Counted from the stretch's first letter, positions 17,204-26,702 are shown. The stretch: 64,000 nucleotides of DNA from Amycolatopsis mongoliensis (GCF_030285665.1 NZ_CP127295.1:5518001-5582000); one strand, 5' to 3'. Notes: generated by a model from the letters alone, not told the origin. Translations and numbers: made by a program.

Positions 17204-18447
17204 TTACCGCGTGGGCGTCCAGATCCTCAGCCGATCGTTACGCAGCTCGGCGAACGCGCCGGTCGCGGGGTCGTGCGCGGTGGGGCGGAAGCCTGCGGCG
17301 AAGCCGATCCGGGCGCCGTCGACCGGGTCCCAGACCTCCAGTCCGGCTTCGGCGGCGACGTAGAGCAGGCCGCCGTGACCCCACATCGGCCCCCGGGGGC
17401 CGGCGAACATCCCCGTCCGGCGCCCGGTCCGCGCGTCGTGGAGCTGGACGCCGTCGATCGGCTGGTCGTCGCCGATTTCCTGCAGGGCGACGGTTTCCTC
17501 GTCCACCCAGGCCATCGGGACGTCCCAGGGATGCGGAAGGCGAGTGCCTGGCCGTGTTCGGGTGCGTGCCGGTCGCCGGCGAGCCAGGCCGCGCAGTCGA
17601 GCACGAGCGGGATCCCCTCGGGCTGCCAGACCCAGCCGTCCGCGAGCAAGGATCGCCCGGACGGGCTCGGCAGCAGTGCGCCGTAGAAGTAGTCGAGGTA
17701 ATGCTCGGGGTTCTCCTCGCGGGTCGTGACGCGCTCGGTGAGCAGTCGCCCCGTGGCCGCGTCGAAAACGTCGAGCCGGTTCCAGTCGGTGGCGGCGACG
17801 ACCAGCGGGCCCAGGAACGCGACCGGAAACCGGACCGTCTCGGTGTGGTAGTCCTGCCGGTCCAGCGCCAGCACCACCGCGCCCGAGGCGAGGTCGACGA
17901 CGACGCCGTGGCGGCCGTAGTCGGTGACCGCGGCGGCGAACCGGCCGTCGGCGGCGGTGTGCAGCGCCGGCGCGGGTGCCTGCCCCGGCCCCGTTGGCGG
18001 GGATTCCGCCGGGAGGGCCACGGCGGCGACCCCGTGGGGCGGCTCGTCGGAGCTGATCGCGACGAGCCCGGCATCGGTGCGTGCGAGCCAGCCGTCCGGC
18101 AGCGGCGCGAGGCAGCGGTCGTTCAGCGGGGCGACCGCACAGGACGTCGTCGTCCAAGTGCCCGCGAGCTCCCGGTCTCGCCGGAGGATCTCGGGGCTGC
18201 CGCGCCAGCCGAGATAGGCGTTGCCTTCGGCGCGTTCGAAGCAGCCGGCGCAGGCGGTGAGCAAGTCGGGGGCTTCACTCTCGGTGCACGCTTGGCACAG
18301 CAGGTCGTACCGGGTCGCGACGCCGGTGAGCACGCGGAAGCAGCCCGGTCCGTTGTCGGTGGTGAGGTGGGCGCAGACGCGCGCCCCGGCGGCCGGTGCG
18401 AGATGGCCGCACGAAGAAACTTTCACCCACCCAGTATCCGGGGGCAC
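17204..18447 (-). pseudogene. Beta-propeller-like protein with N-terminal Cys motifs, interrupted by one frameshift
   Basis: One reading frame runs from GTG 18447 to about 17530 and continues in another frame to the stop at 17204. At the join, ...GQALAFRIP passes directly to WDVPMAWVDEE if one base is added at the CCC run (17528-17530), giving about 414 residues. The N-terminus has CxxC-type pairs (LLCQACTES, TACAGC); the rest has repeated strand patterns (LHDARTGRRTG, LEVWDPVDGARIG) like a WD/PQQ-type propeller. Either a real broken gene or a sequencing error in a C run. GTG 18426 is an alternative start. Function unknown. Confidence 0.7.
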
Positions 18448-18456
18448 GCATCCGAT

Positions 18457-20049
18457 TTACCCCAGGTACGCCAGCCAGCCGCCCTTCGCCGAGATGTCCG
18501 CCGCGCCTTCCGTCGCCGACGGCTCGCACAGGAAGCCCGGCACCGAGGAACCGTCGGCCAGCTCGACCTTGCCGATCGTCAGCGGCGCGGGAACCCGGGA
18601 GACGAACTCCCCGAAGCCCTTCACCGGCAGCTCCCACACCTCCGCCGCGATCGCGACGCCGTCGGACACGACCCGCACCAACCCCGGCTTCGGCGGCACC
18701 GTGTCCAGCGCGTACAACCGGTAGGACGCCGCCGTGGAAACCGCCGAGACGAACCGCCCGCCCCGGGACGTCAGCTCGTGGTTCAGCGGCTGCCCCCGCA
18801 GGTGAGCACCGACGACCACGAGCGGGACGCGCTCGGCGCGCAACCCGGCGAGCGCGGCCAGCTTCAGGTCGTCGTGCGGGGCGCCGACCAGCATCACGCC
18901 GAACGGGCGCCCGGCCACCGTGCCCGCCGGGACCGCCAGCGCCGGGAGCCCGAACAGGTTGGTGGAGTTGGTGAACCGGCCCAGGCGCGCGTTGACCGCG
19001 ACCGGGTCCGCGGCGACCGCGGCGATCGTGGGGTGCTCGGTCGTCGTCGGGGTGAGGAGCGCGTCGACGCCGGTCAGCACCGAAAGGGCCTCGGCGCGCA
19101 GCCCGGCCAGGGCCCGCCGGTCGGCGAACAGCTGGTGCGCCCGGACGTCCCGGGCGCCGGTGATGATGCCGTGCACCACGGGGTCCACGGCGTCCGGGTG
19201 CGCCTCCAGGAACTCGCCGACGGCGGTGTACCGCTCGGCGACGAACGCGCCGCCGTACAGCAGCCGCGCCGCCTCCAGGAAAGCCGATATGTCTACTGTG
19301 GTCACTTCGGCGCCGGCCGCCGCGTACTCCTCGACGGCGGCCTCGAACGCCTCCGCCCAGCCCGCTTCCAGGGGGCCCAGGCGGTCGGGCACGCCGATCC
19401 GGAACCGTCCCGGGTGGACCTGCGCGGGTTCGGCCAGGCAGGTCAGCGCGAACGAGGCCTCCTCGACCGTCCGCGCGAACAGCGACACGCAGTCGATGCT
19501 CGCGCACGCGGGGACGACGCCCTCGGTCGGCAGCAGCCCGGGCGTCGGCTTGAGCCCGACGATCCCGTTGTACGCCGCGGGCACCCGGCCGGAGCCCGCG
19601 GTGTCGGTGCCCAGTGCCAGATCCGCGATCCCGAGCGCGACGGCGACCGCCGAGCCCGAACTCGACCCGCCCGACACGTACGCCGGGTCGACGGCGTTGC
19701 GCACCGCGCCGTACGGGCTGCGCGTCCCGACCAGCCCGGTCGCGAACTGGTCGAGGTTGGTCGTGCCGAGCACCAGCGCCCCGGCGGCCCGCAGCCGCGC
19801 AACGACCGGCGCGTCGGCCTCGGGCTGGTACGCATACGCCGGGCAGCCCGCGGTGGTCGGCAGCCCCGCGACGTCGATGTTGCCCTTGACGGCGACGAGC
19901 TTGCCGTAGAGGGGCAACCCGCGTTCGGCCAGCGCGGCTGCCTCGGCCAGCACCTCGGCCTCCGGCCGGAGGCCGATCCAGATCTCGGGCCGGTCGACCT
20001 GCTCGATGCGCCGGTAGGCGGCCCGCACCCGCTCGAGCACGGCGGTCAT
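18457..20049 (-). CDS. atzF: Allophanate hydrolase
   Basis: Splits allophanate into two ammonia and CO2, the second step after urea (or guanidine-derived) carboxylation. The 530 residues start with an amidase-signature domain (catalytic Lys in VAVKGNID and the Ser-cisSer-Ser region SGGSSSGSAVAVA), followed by the short C-terminal allophanate-hydrolase domain (FGVMLVGAPHDDLKLAALAGL onward). The ATG overlaps the stop of the carboxylase gene (ATGA). It is the last enzyme gene of the operon transcribed from 26522. Separate genes, rather than the fused eukaryotic urea amidolyase, are used here. Confidence 0.93.
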   Translation of the reverse strand: MTAVLERVRAAYRRIEQVDRPEIWIGLRPEAEVLAEAAALAERGLPLYGKLVAVKGNIDVAGLPTTAGCPAYAYQPEADAPVVARLRAAGALVLGTTNLDQFATGLVGTRSPYGAVRNAVDPAYVSGGSSSGSAVAVALGIADLALGTDTAGSGRVPAAYNGIVGLKPTPGLLPTEGVVPACASIDCVSLFARTVEEASFALTCLAEPAQVHPGRFRIGVPDRLGPLEAGWAEAFEAAVEEYAAAGAEVTTVDISAFLEAARLLYGGAFVAERYTAVGEFLEAHPDAVDPVVHGIITGARDVRAHQLFADRRALAGLRAEALSVLTGVDALLTPTTTEHPTIAAVAADPVAVNARLGRFTNSTNLFGLPALAVPAGTVAGRPFGVMLVGAPHDDLKLAALAGLRAERVPLVVVGAHLRGQPLNHELTSRGGRFVSAVSTAASYRLYALDTVPPKPGLVRVVSDGVAIAAEVWELPVKGFGEFVSRVPAPLTIGKVELADGSSVPGFLCEPSATEGAADISAKGGWLAYLG

Positions 20050-23000
20050 CCCAGCACCACCAGCGGGGTTCCGGGGGCGACCTGGTCACCGGGGGACACG
20101 AGCACTTCCACCACCTCACCGCCGGCCGGCGCGGGGATCCGCGCCTCCGTCTTCATCGCTTCCAGGGTCACCAGCGACTGCGCGTCCTCGACGCGTTCGC
20201 CCGCCGCGACGTCCACCCGCCACACCGTCGCCGCGAACGGCGCCTCGACGACGTGCCCGCCCGGCGGCGCCTCGACCCGCTGCGGTGGCCGCGTCACCGG
20301 TTCCGGCTTCGGGTCGAACTCGCCCGCCGCGGCCCACGCCCGCCGTTCCGCTTCGAACGCCGCCGCCTGCGTCGCCCGGAACCCGGCGATGCTGTCCGCG
20401 TTGTCCGCCAGGAACTTCTGGTATTCGGCCAGCTTGAACGAACCGTCGGTGGTGTCCAGCGCCAGCTGTCCGGACGAGCTCTGCGCCCGCAGCTCCAGCA
20501 GCTCGTCCGCGGACACGGGGTACCAGGAGATCCGGTCGAAGAACCGCAGCGCCCACGGCCGGTCCCCGCCGCGCCAGCTGTTCCACACCTGCACGGTCCG
20601 CCCGACGAACTGGTAGCCGCCCGGCCCTTCCATGCCGTAGATGCAGAGGTACGCGCCGCCGATGCCGACGGAGTTCTCCGCGGTCCACGTCCGGGCCGGG
20701 TTGTACTTCGTCGTCACCAGCCGGTGGCGCGGGTCCAGCGGCGTCGCCACCGGCGCGCCCAGGTAGACGTCGCCGAGGCCGAGCACCAGGTACTCCGCGC
20801 CGAACACCGTCCGGTAGACGTCGTCCACAGTGGACAAGCCGTTGACGCGCCGGATGAACTCGATGTTCCACGGGCACCACGGCGCGTCGTCGCGCACGCC
20901 GGTCATGTACCGCTCGATCGCCTCGCGCGTCGCCGGGTCGTCCCACGACAGCGGCAGCCGGACGCTGCGGCTCGGCACCTCGAGGGCGTGCGTCGGCGGC
21001 AGGTCGCGTTCCAGCTCGCGCACCAGGCCGAGCGCCTTGCCGACGGGCAGCGCGTCCGGGTCGACGTGCACCTGCAGCGACCGGATGCCCGGGGTCAGGT
21101 CGACGATCCCCGGCACGCCTTCGGCCGCCAGCCGTTCCCCGAGCGCGTGCACCCGCATCCGCAGCGCCAGGTCGAGCGTCATCTCGCCGTACTCGACGAG
21201 CAGGTTGTCGTCGCCGCTGCGGCGGTAGGTGACGGACGGCTCGTCGGCCGAGGCGGACTGCCGCGCCAGCACGCCGTCGTCGTGGCGGGCCCGCCTGGTG
21301 GACGTCACCGCGGTGGCCGGCCGCTGCCGCAGCCCCGCCGCGTGGTCGGGGTCGATCGGCACGAACCGCACGGTGTCGCCCGGGCGCAGCTGCCCGAGCT
21401 TCCAGCGCTCGCCGGTGGCGACCGTCGCCGGGCAGACGAACCCGCCCAGGCTGGGCCCGTCCGGGCCGAGCAGGATCGGCAGGTCGCCGGTGTAGTCGAC
21501 GGCGCCGATCGCGTACGGCGTGTCGTGGATGTTCGACGGGTGCAGGCCCGCCTCGCCACCGTCCGCGCGGGTCCAGTTCGGCCGCGGCCCGACGAGCCGG
21601 ACGCCGGTGCGGGCGGAGTTGAAGTGCACCTGCCAGTCGGTGGCGTAGAAGGTGTCGACGTCTTCGGGGGTGAAGAACTCCGGCGCGGCGTGCGGACCTT
21701 CGAGTGCTCCGATGGTCCAGTGCGACGCGAAGTCCGGGCGGTCGGCGGCCGGGACCGGCCCGGCGACCGCGTCCGCGGGGGCCGGCCCGGTCCGCAGGAC
21801 GTCGCCCGCGGCCAGCGCGCGGCCGCCGTGGCCGCCGAACCGGCCCAGGGTGAACGTCGCCGCGCTGCCGAGGAACGCCGGGACGTCGACGCCGCCGCGG
21901 ACCAGCACGTAGCTGCGCAGCCCGGCCGTGCACGCCCGGACGTCGAGCGTGGCCCCCGCGGGCACCTCGACCGGGGTCCACAGGGGAACCTCGGCGCCGT
22001 CGACGAGCACCGTGGTCGGCGCGCCGGTGACGCACACCCGGGTGGGCTGGGAGAACCGCAGCGTGACGCCGTCCACAGTGCACTCCAGGCCGGGTGCGCC
22101 CTCGGGGTTGCCGATGGCGAGGTTGCCCAGCCGCAGGGAGACGTCGTCCATCGGCCCGCTCGGCGGGACCCCGACGTGCCAGAAGCCGGTGCGGCCCGGC
22201 CAGTCCTGCACGGTCGTCATCGTCCCGCCGCGCACGACGTCGATCCGGGGTTCGCCGTCCTCGATGCCGTCCAAGGTGGACGTGTCGTGCGCGACGGCGT
22301 CGAACGCCGGGTCGGCGGCCGCCGCCCGCAGCTGCCCGAGGTTGGTGCGGACGCCGTCGATCCGGGTCTCGGCGAGCGCTTCCCGCAGGTGGCCCAGGGC
22401 TTCGGTGCGGTCGGCGCCGGTGCAGATCACCTTGGCCAGCAACGGGTCGTAGTGGGTGGTGACGGTCGTGCCCGGTTCCACCCAGGTGTCCACGCGCGTG
22501 TCCGGGGGCAGCGCCACCCGCGTGACGAGGCCCGCGCTCGGCCGGTGCCCGGCGCTCGGGTCCTCGGCGTACACCCGCGCTTCGACGGCGTGCCCGCGCG
22601 CGACCGGCACCGCGCGGAACATCGCGCGGTCGCCCTGCGCGAGCCGGAGCATCCAGGCGACCAGGTCGACGCCGTACACGGCCTCGGTGACCGGGTGCTC
22701 CACCTGCAGCCGCGTGTTGACCTCGAGGAACGCCGCCTCCTCGCGTTCGGGGTCGTAGACGTACTCGACCGTGCCCGCCGAGCGGTAGCGCACCGACGAG
22801 CAGAGCGCGACGGCGGAGTCGACCAGCTGCTTCCGGACGGCGTCGGGCAGGTCCGGCGCCGGGCACTCCTCGACGACCTTCTGGTTGCGCCGCTGCAGGG
22901 AGCAGTCGCGGGTGCCCAGCGCCAGGACCTCGCCGAGGCCGTCGCCGAACACCTGGACCTCGACGTGCCGGGCGCGGCGCACCAGCCGTTCCAGGAACAC

Positions 23001-23579
23001 CCCGGAGTTCGCGAAGCTCTTGGCCGCGATGCTCTGCACGGTCTCCCACGCTTCGTGCAGCTCCTCGGGCGTGGCGCACGCGCGCATCCCGATCCCGCCG
23101 CCGCCCCCGGTCGCCTTGAGCATCACCGGGTAACCGATTTCCGCGGCGTGCGCCACCGCCTCGCCGACATCGGACAGCAGCCCGGTGCCGGGCAGCAGCG
23201 GCACGCCCGCGGCGACCGCCGCCTCGCGCGCGGTGTGCTTGCTGCCGAACACCTCCAGGTGCTCGGGCGACGGCCCGGCGAACGCGAGCCCGGCGTCCTC
23301 GCAGGCCCGCGCGAACGCCGCGTCCTCGGACAGGAACCCGTAGCCGGGGTGGACCGCGTCGCAGCTGGTGTCGAGCGCGGCGGCGACGATCGCGCCGGCC
23401 CGCAGGTAGCTCTCCGCGGCGGGCGCCGGGCCGAGCCGCACGGCCCGGTCGGCGAGCCGCACGTGCGGGGCGAGGCGGTCGGCGTCGGAGTACACCGCGA
23501 CGGTCTCCAGGCCCAGTTCCTTCGCCGTGCGCAGGATCCGGACGGCGATTTCCCCGCGGTTGGCGACGAGCAGCCTCAC
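20046..23579 (-). CDS. uca: Biotin-dependent urea or guanidine carboxylase
   Basis: A 1177-residue single-chain carboxylase. Biotin carboxylase domain at the N-terminus (LLVANRGEIAVRIL, KATGGGGGIGM, FLEVNTRLQVEHPVTE), then the carboxyltransferase AB domains (about residues 470-1050), then a biotinyl domain ending the protein with the biotin-accepting Lys in EAMKTE. GTG 23579 overlaps the UAAP2 stop. Length equals classical urea carboxylases. Because UAAP1 and UAAP2 genes are fused to the operon, the protein may instead be a guanidine carboxylase, as shown for some relatives. Product is then passed to allophanate hydrolase. Confidence 0.93.
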   Translation of the reverse strand: MRLLVANRGEIAVRILRTAKELGLETVAVYSDADRLAPHVRLADRAVRLGPAPAAESYLRAGAIVAAALDTSCDAVHPGYGFLSEDAAFARACEDAGLAFAGPSPEHLEVFGSKHTAREAAVAAGVPLLPGTGLLSDVGEAVAHAAEIGYPVMLKATGGGGGIGMRACATPEELHEAWETVQSIAAKSFANSGVFLERLVRRARHVEVQVFGDGLGEVLALGTRDCSLQRRNQKVVEECPAPDLPDAVRKQLVDSAVALCSSVRYRSAGTVEYVYDPEREEAAFLEVNTRLQVEHPVTEAVYGVDLVAWMLRLAQGDRAMFRAVPVARGHAVEARVYAEDPSAGHRPSAGLVTRVALPPDTRVDTWVEPGTTVTTHYDPLLAKVICTGADRTEALGHLREALAETRIDGVRTNLGQLRAAAADPAFDAVAHDTSTLDGIEDGEPRIDVVRGGTMTTVQDWPGRTGFWHVGVPPSGPMDDVSLRLGNLAIGNPEGAPGLECTVDGVTLRFSQPTRVCVTGAPTTVLVDGAEVPLWTPVEVPAGATLDVRACTAGLRSYVLVRGGVDVPAFLGSAATFTLGRFGGHGGRALAAGDVLRTGPAPADAVAGPVPAADRPDFASHWTIGALEGPHAAPEFFTPEDVDTFYATDWQVHFNSARTGVRLVGPRPNWTRADGGEAGLHPSNIHDTPYAIGAVDYTGDLPILLGPDGPSLGGFVCPATVATGERWKLGQLRPGDTVRFVPIDPDHAAGLRQRPATAVTSTRRARHDDGVLARQSASADEPSVTYRRSGDDNLLVEYGEMTLDLALRMRVHALGERLAAEGVPGIVDLTPGIRSLQVHVDPDALPVGKALGLVRELERDLPPTHALEVPSRSVRLPLSWDDPATREAIERYMTGVRDDAPWCPWNIEFIRRVNGLSTVDDVYRTVFGAEYLVLGLGDVYLGAPVATPLDPRHRLVTTKYNPARTWTAENSVGIGGAYLCIYGMEGPGGYQFVGRTVQVWNSWRGGDRPWALRFFDRISWYPVSADELLELRAQSSSGQLALDTTDGSFKLAEYQKFLADNADSIAGFRATQAAAFEAERRAWAAAGEFDPKPEPVTRPPQRVEAPPGGHVVEAPFAATVWRVDVAAGERVEDAQSLVTLEAMKTEARIPAPAGGEVVEVLVSPGDQVAPGTPLVVLG

Positions 23580-24211
23580 TCGCCGCCTCCGGAGGACGTC
23601 ACGACCATGCGCACCGGCGTCGGGTCGAACCCGTTGCAGGGGTTGTTGATCTGCGGGCAGTTCGACACGAGCACGAGGACGTCGGTCTCGGCGCGCAGCC
23701 GGACTTCGAGGCCCGGCGCGGAGATCCCGTCGACGATGCCGAGGGTGCCGTCTTCTTCGACCGGCACGTTCATGTACCAGTTGACGTTGCTGACCAGGTC
23801 GCGCTTGCCCAGCCCCCACTTCGCGCCCTCGCTGAGGAAGTTCTCGACGCAGGCGTGCTGGAACCGGGTGTGCTGGCCGTAGCGGAGGCTGTTGGACTCC
23901 TTGCTGCACGCGCCGCCGAGCGTGTCGTGGCGCCCGCACGTGTCGGCGACGACGGTCAGCAGCGGCGCGCCTTCCTGGGTGCGCAGGACGCTGCCGGTGG
24001 TGAGGAAGATGTTCCGCTGCGCGGCGATGGTCGCCGCCGCGCTGTAGCGCTTCGCGGTGTCGTTGGCGTCGTAGCAGAGGAAGTCGACGGCCTGGTTGCC
24101 GCCCAGGTCGATGATCGCCAGCTCGTGCCCGCGCCGCAGCACCGTCGAGAACGGGGCGCGCGCGGCGACGTCGTACGTCAGCTCCAGCTGGGACTGGTAC
24201 GCGGTGCTCAT
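23576..24211 (-). CDS. Urea carboxylase-associated protein UAAP2 (DUF1989)
   Basis: A 211-residue DUF1989 protein. Conserved Cys/His-rich segments include TCGRHDTLGGACS and LVSNCPQINNPCNG, likely metal or catalytic sites. In relatives, the two DUF1989 proteins form a carboxyguanidine deiminase working between guanidine carboxylase and allophanate hydrolase. The ATG overlaps the UAAP1 stop and its own stop overlaps the carboxylase GTG, so equal stoichiometry is likely. Which of the two subunits is catalytic cannot be told from this sequence alone. Confidence 0.88.
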   Translation of the reverse strand: MSTAYQSQLELTYDVAARAPFSTVLRRGHELAIIDLGGNQAVDFLCYDANDTAKRYSAAATIAAQRNIFLTTGSVLRTQEGAPLLTVVADTCGRHDTLGGACSKESNSLRYGQHTRFQHACVENFLSEGAKWGLGKRDLVSNVNWYMNVPVEEDGTLGIVDGISAPGLEVRLRAETDVLVLVSNCPQINNPCNGFDPTPVRMVVTSSGGGE

Positions 24212-25041
24212 GCGATCCCCCGGGCGGTCAGGTAGTCGGTGGTGTTCTCGAAGGCCCGCTGCGCCTCCGGCGAGTGCGTCCACTCCGGACTGTCCGGAGT
24301 GGACGGACGGTCGCGCCAGGCGAGCACTTCGAGGTTCGTCACGGTGTAGTCCGGCCGCGGGTCGACCGGGTGCGCCACGTTGGCGATGAGCACGATCGCC
24401 GGGATTTCGATCCGGAGCTCGACGGCCCGGCCCGCGCCCGCCGACCCGGTGAAGTCCAGGCCGCCTTCGGGCTGGACCCGGACGCCCTGGAAGAACGACA
24501 GGCTCGGCGGCAGGTCCCGCGGCCCGAGGCCGTTCTTGGCCGCCGCCAGGGTGAACAGCGGCAGCCCGGCGGGGGAGGGGCCCTGCGGGGCGCCGTCGCC
24601 GTAGCGCTCGGTGTTGCCGTCCACAGTGGACGTCCCGCACAGGGCGTCGTGCCGCCCGCTCGAGTCCGCGACGATCGTCGCGAGCACCCGGGCCTGGTCC
24701 GACAGCAGCGCCACCCTCGGGCCGAGGTAGGCGTTCCACTGCACCTTCACCGTGTCCGCGACGTTCAGCCGCTCCCAGGGCTGGTCGGCGTTGAACAGCA
24801 GCAGGTGCGCGCAGGCGTCGCCGTCGACGTCGGTCAGCCGCAGCCGCGTGCCCCGGGCGAGCACCTTGTGCGTGTACCCGCCCCCGGCCACCGTCTCGGC
24901 CCAGGTCAGCGCCTCGGGCGCGACTTCGGGCGGCGGTGCCGGCCACGTGCTCGCCGGGATCGACGGCATCGTTTCGACCACGGTGCCGGCCTGGGCGCGG
25001 GCGTGGTCGCGGGCGCCGTGGGGGGTGGCGGTGGTGCTCAT
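24208..25041 (-). CDS. Urea carboxylase-associated protein UAAP1 (DUF1989)
   Basis: A 277-residue DUF1989 protein, paralogous to the next gene but longer by an N-terminal extension (about 60 residues including SIPASTWPAPPPEVAPEALTW). Shared features are the LLFNADQPWERLN and ADSSGRHDALCGTSTV blocks. The C-terminal sequence SPEWTHSPEAQRAFENTTDYL is typical of UAAP1. The ATG overlaps the permease stop. With UAAP2 it probably forms the hetero-oligomeric carboxyguanidine deiminase known from guanidine-degrading bacteria. The coding region contains a perfect 27-bp palindrome at 24278-24304. Confidence 0.88.
   Translation of the reverse strand: MSTTATPHGARDHARAQAGTVVETMPSIPASTWPAPPPEVAPEALTWAETVAGGGYTHKVLARGTRLRLTDVDGDACAHLLLFNADQPWERLNVADTVKVQWNAYLGPRVALLSDQARVLATIVADSSGRHDALCGTSTVDGNTERYGDGAPQGPSPAGLPLFTLAAAKNGLGPRDLPPSLSFFQGVRVQPEGGLDFTGSAGAGRAVELRIEIPAIVLIANVAHPVDPRPDYTVTNLEVLAWRDRPSTPDSPEWTHSPEAQRAFENTTDYLTARGIA
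24278..24304. repeat. Perfect 27-bp palindrome inside the UAAP1 coding sequence
   Basis: GTCCACTCCGGAC (24278-24290) and GTCCGGAGTGGAC (24292-24304) are exact reverse complements around one T. It encodes part of the TPDSPEWTH segment. It also contains one copy of the GTCC-N5-GGAC word seen across the window. Confidence 0.8.
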
Positions 25042-26522
25042 GGACGTCCTCTCTCAAGCACGGGTTCGAGGGCGGGAGCGCGACGCGGGCGCGGCCGGCA
25101 GAGCCAGCCGATCACCAGTGCGCCGCCGACGAACTCTATCGGGAACAAGAGCATCCAGGGGGCGCCCGAACCGGTCACGTCGTAGATCTCCGGGCGCGGC
25201 CAGGCGATGTTCACGATCATGGCGATGCCGTAGAGGACGGCTGCCCCGTTCACCGGGACACCCCAGCGGCCGAGGGAGAACAGCCCGGGCTCGGCGGGGA
25301 AGCGCCCGCGCAGCCGGTTCACCAGCAAGGGTCCGGTGACCAGCAGGTACGCCAGGTAGACGACCACCACCGACGTCCCGGTGATCGTGCTGAACAGCGT
25401 CGGGTTGCCGAAGTTGAGCAGCAGCAGCCCGATCGCGAGCCCGCCGGACACCAGGGCGGGCGCGACCGGGGTGCCCGTGCGCGAACTCACCGACGAAAGT
25501 CGGGTGGACGCGGGGAGCGCGCCGTCGCGGGCCATCGCGTAGACCAGCCGGACGGTGCCGGTCTGGATCGTCAGCGTGCAGACGACCACGGCGACCGCGA
25601 CGTCGGCGAGGAAGACCCGGCCGAGGGGGTCGCCGAAGACGGCGGTGATCACGTACGGCAGGCCGTGACCGGCGAGCTGCCCGTCGGTCAGGCTCGGCGC
25701 GGCCATCAGCGCCGTGATCACGACGGCCAGCCCGCCGATCCCGGACACCAGCACCGCGCGCAGCACCGCGCGCGGAGCCGCCCGCCGGGCGTTCTTCGTC
25801 TCCTCAGCGACCGACGCGGCGGTGTCGAAGCCGTAGAGGACGTACGCTGCCATGAGCGCCGAAGCGAGCACGCCGCCGATCCCGGCGCCCGTTCCGGCGG
25901 TGTCGTGCAGCACCACCTGCGGCCCGCGGACGGCGAACAGGCCGAGGCCGGTCACCAGCACCACGACGCCGAGCAGCTCGGCCGCGACGCCGACGTCGTT
26001 GATCCGCGCCATCAGCCGCACGCCGCCGGCGTTGACCGCGGTGGTGAAGACGAGCAGCAGGGTGCCGAGCAGCACGGCGTTGGCCGCACCGGACGGCGAC
26101 GTCACCGCGGGGTCGCCGCCGACGAGCTGGAAGCCGTCCCACACCGACGGCAGCACGACCTGCAGCGCGATCGCCGCGGCGGCGAGCGCGACGACGCAGC
26201 CGAGCAGCATCATCCAGCCGGCGAGCCAGCCGAGGAAGCCCTTGGTGAGCTGTTTCGCCCACTGGTAAACGGATCCGGCGAGCGGGAAGCGCGCGGCGAG
26301 CTCGGCGAACACGAGCGCGACGAGCAGCTGGCCGCCGAGGACCACCGGCCACGTCCAGAAGAAGAGCGGGCCGCCGAAGGTGTAGCCGAAGCCGAAGAGC
26401 TGGAAGACGGTCGTGAGGATCGAGACGAACGAGAAGCCGGCGGCGAAGGCGGAAAACCCGCCCAGCGACCGGCGGAGCTCCTGGCGGTAACCGAAGGCGG
26501 CGAGTTCGTCGGGTGGGGACAT
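25038..26522 (-). CDS. APC-superfamily amino acid/urea-type permease
   Basis: A 494-residue transporter with 12 predicted helices. The N-terminal block GGFSAFAAGFSFVSILTTVFQLFGFGYTFGG and VYGFDTAASVAEETKNA-like segment (YVLYGFDTAASVAEETKNARRA) are typical of the amino acid/GABA permease group of the APC superfamily. ATG 26522 has AGGAG six bases upstream. It opens the carboxylase operon and overlaps UAAP1 by four bases, so it probably brings in the operon substrate (urea, guanidine or a related cation). A putative TetR operator abuts its ribosome-binding site. Confidence 0.88.
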   Translation of the reverse strand: MSPPDELAAFGYRQELRRSLGGFSAFAAGFSFVSILTTVFQLFGFGYTFGGPLFFWTWPVVLGGQLLVALVFAELAARFPLAGSVYQWAKQLTKGFLGWLAGWMMLLGCVVALAAAAIALQVVLPSVWDGFQLVGGDPAVTSPSGAANAVLLGTLLLVFTTAVNAGGVRLMARINDVGVAAELLGVVVLVTGLGLFAVRGPQVVLHDTAGTGAGIGGVLASALMAAYVLYGFDTAASVAEETKNARRAAPRAVLRAVLVSGIGGLAVVITALMAAPSLTDGQLAGHGLPYVITAVFGDPLGRVFLADVAVAVVVCTLTIQTGTVRLVYAMARDGALPASTRLSSVSSRTGTPVAPALVSGGLAIGLLLLNFGNPTLFSTITGTSVVVVYLAYLLVTGPLLVNRLRGRFPAEPGLFSLGRWGVPVNGAAVLYGIAMIVNIAWPRPEIYDVTGSGAPWMLLFPIEFVGGALVIGWLCRPRPRRAPALEPVLERGRP

Positions 26523-26532
26523 GCGCGCTCCT

Positions 26533-26566
26533 GACCTAGTTTCGATCGCATGACAGAAATTAGGTC
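26533..26566. promoter_or_regulatory. Candidate TetR operator of the carboxylase operon
   Basis: GACCTAGTTTC (26533-26543) and GAAATTAGGTC (26556-26566) are inverted repeats of 11 bases with a single mismatch, separated by 12 bases. The repeat ends exactly at the Shine-Dalgarno of the permease gene and lies in the region divergent from the TetR gene. It is AT-rich against the local background, as expected for a binding site. Confidence 0.6.
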
Positions 26567-26702
26567 CCGGGCACGACGGGATGGTCTCCGGCGCGTTAGG
26601 GCCTCGTTAACGACCGAGCCGACGGACCGTCAATGGCGACATCCGGGGGTAACTCCACGTCGGTGCGGGTGTCCGGGCCTCGGACCTGGCAAGATCACCG
26701 GC

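Noticed and set aside
17204..18447. Programmed -1 ribosomal frameshift
   Set aside because: The site CCCTGGG does not form a good slippery heptamer and no downstream stimulatory structure is evident; sequence error or mutation is simpler.
26523..26702. Guanidine (ykkC-type) riboswitch before the carboxylase operon
   Set aside because: The region between the operon start and the TetR gene shows only the inverted repeat next to the Shine-Dalgarno; no conserved riboswitch segments were recognised and the leader would be too short.
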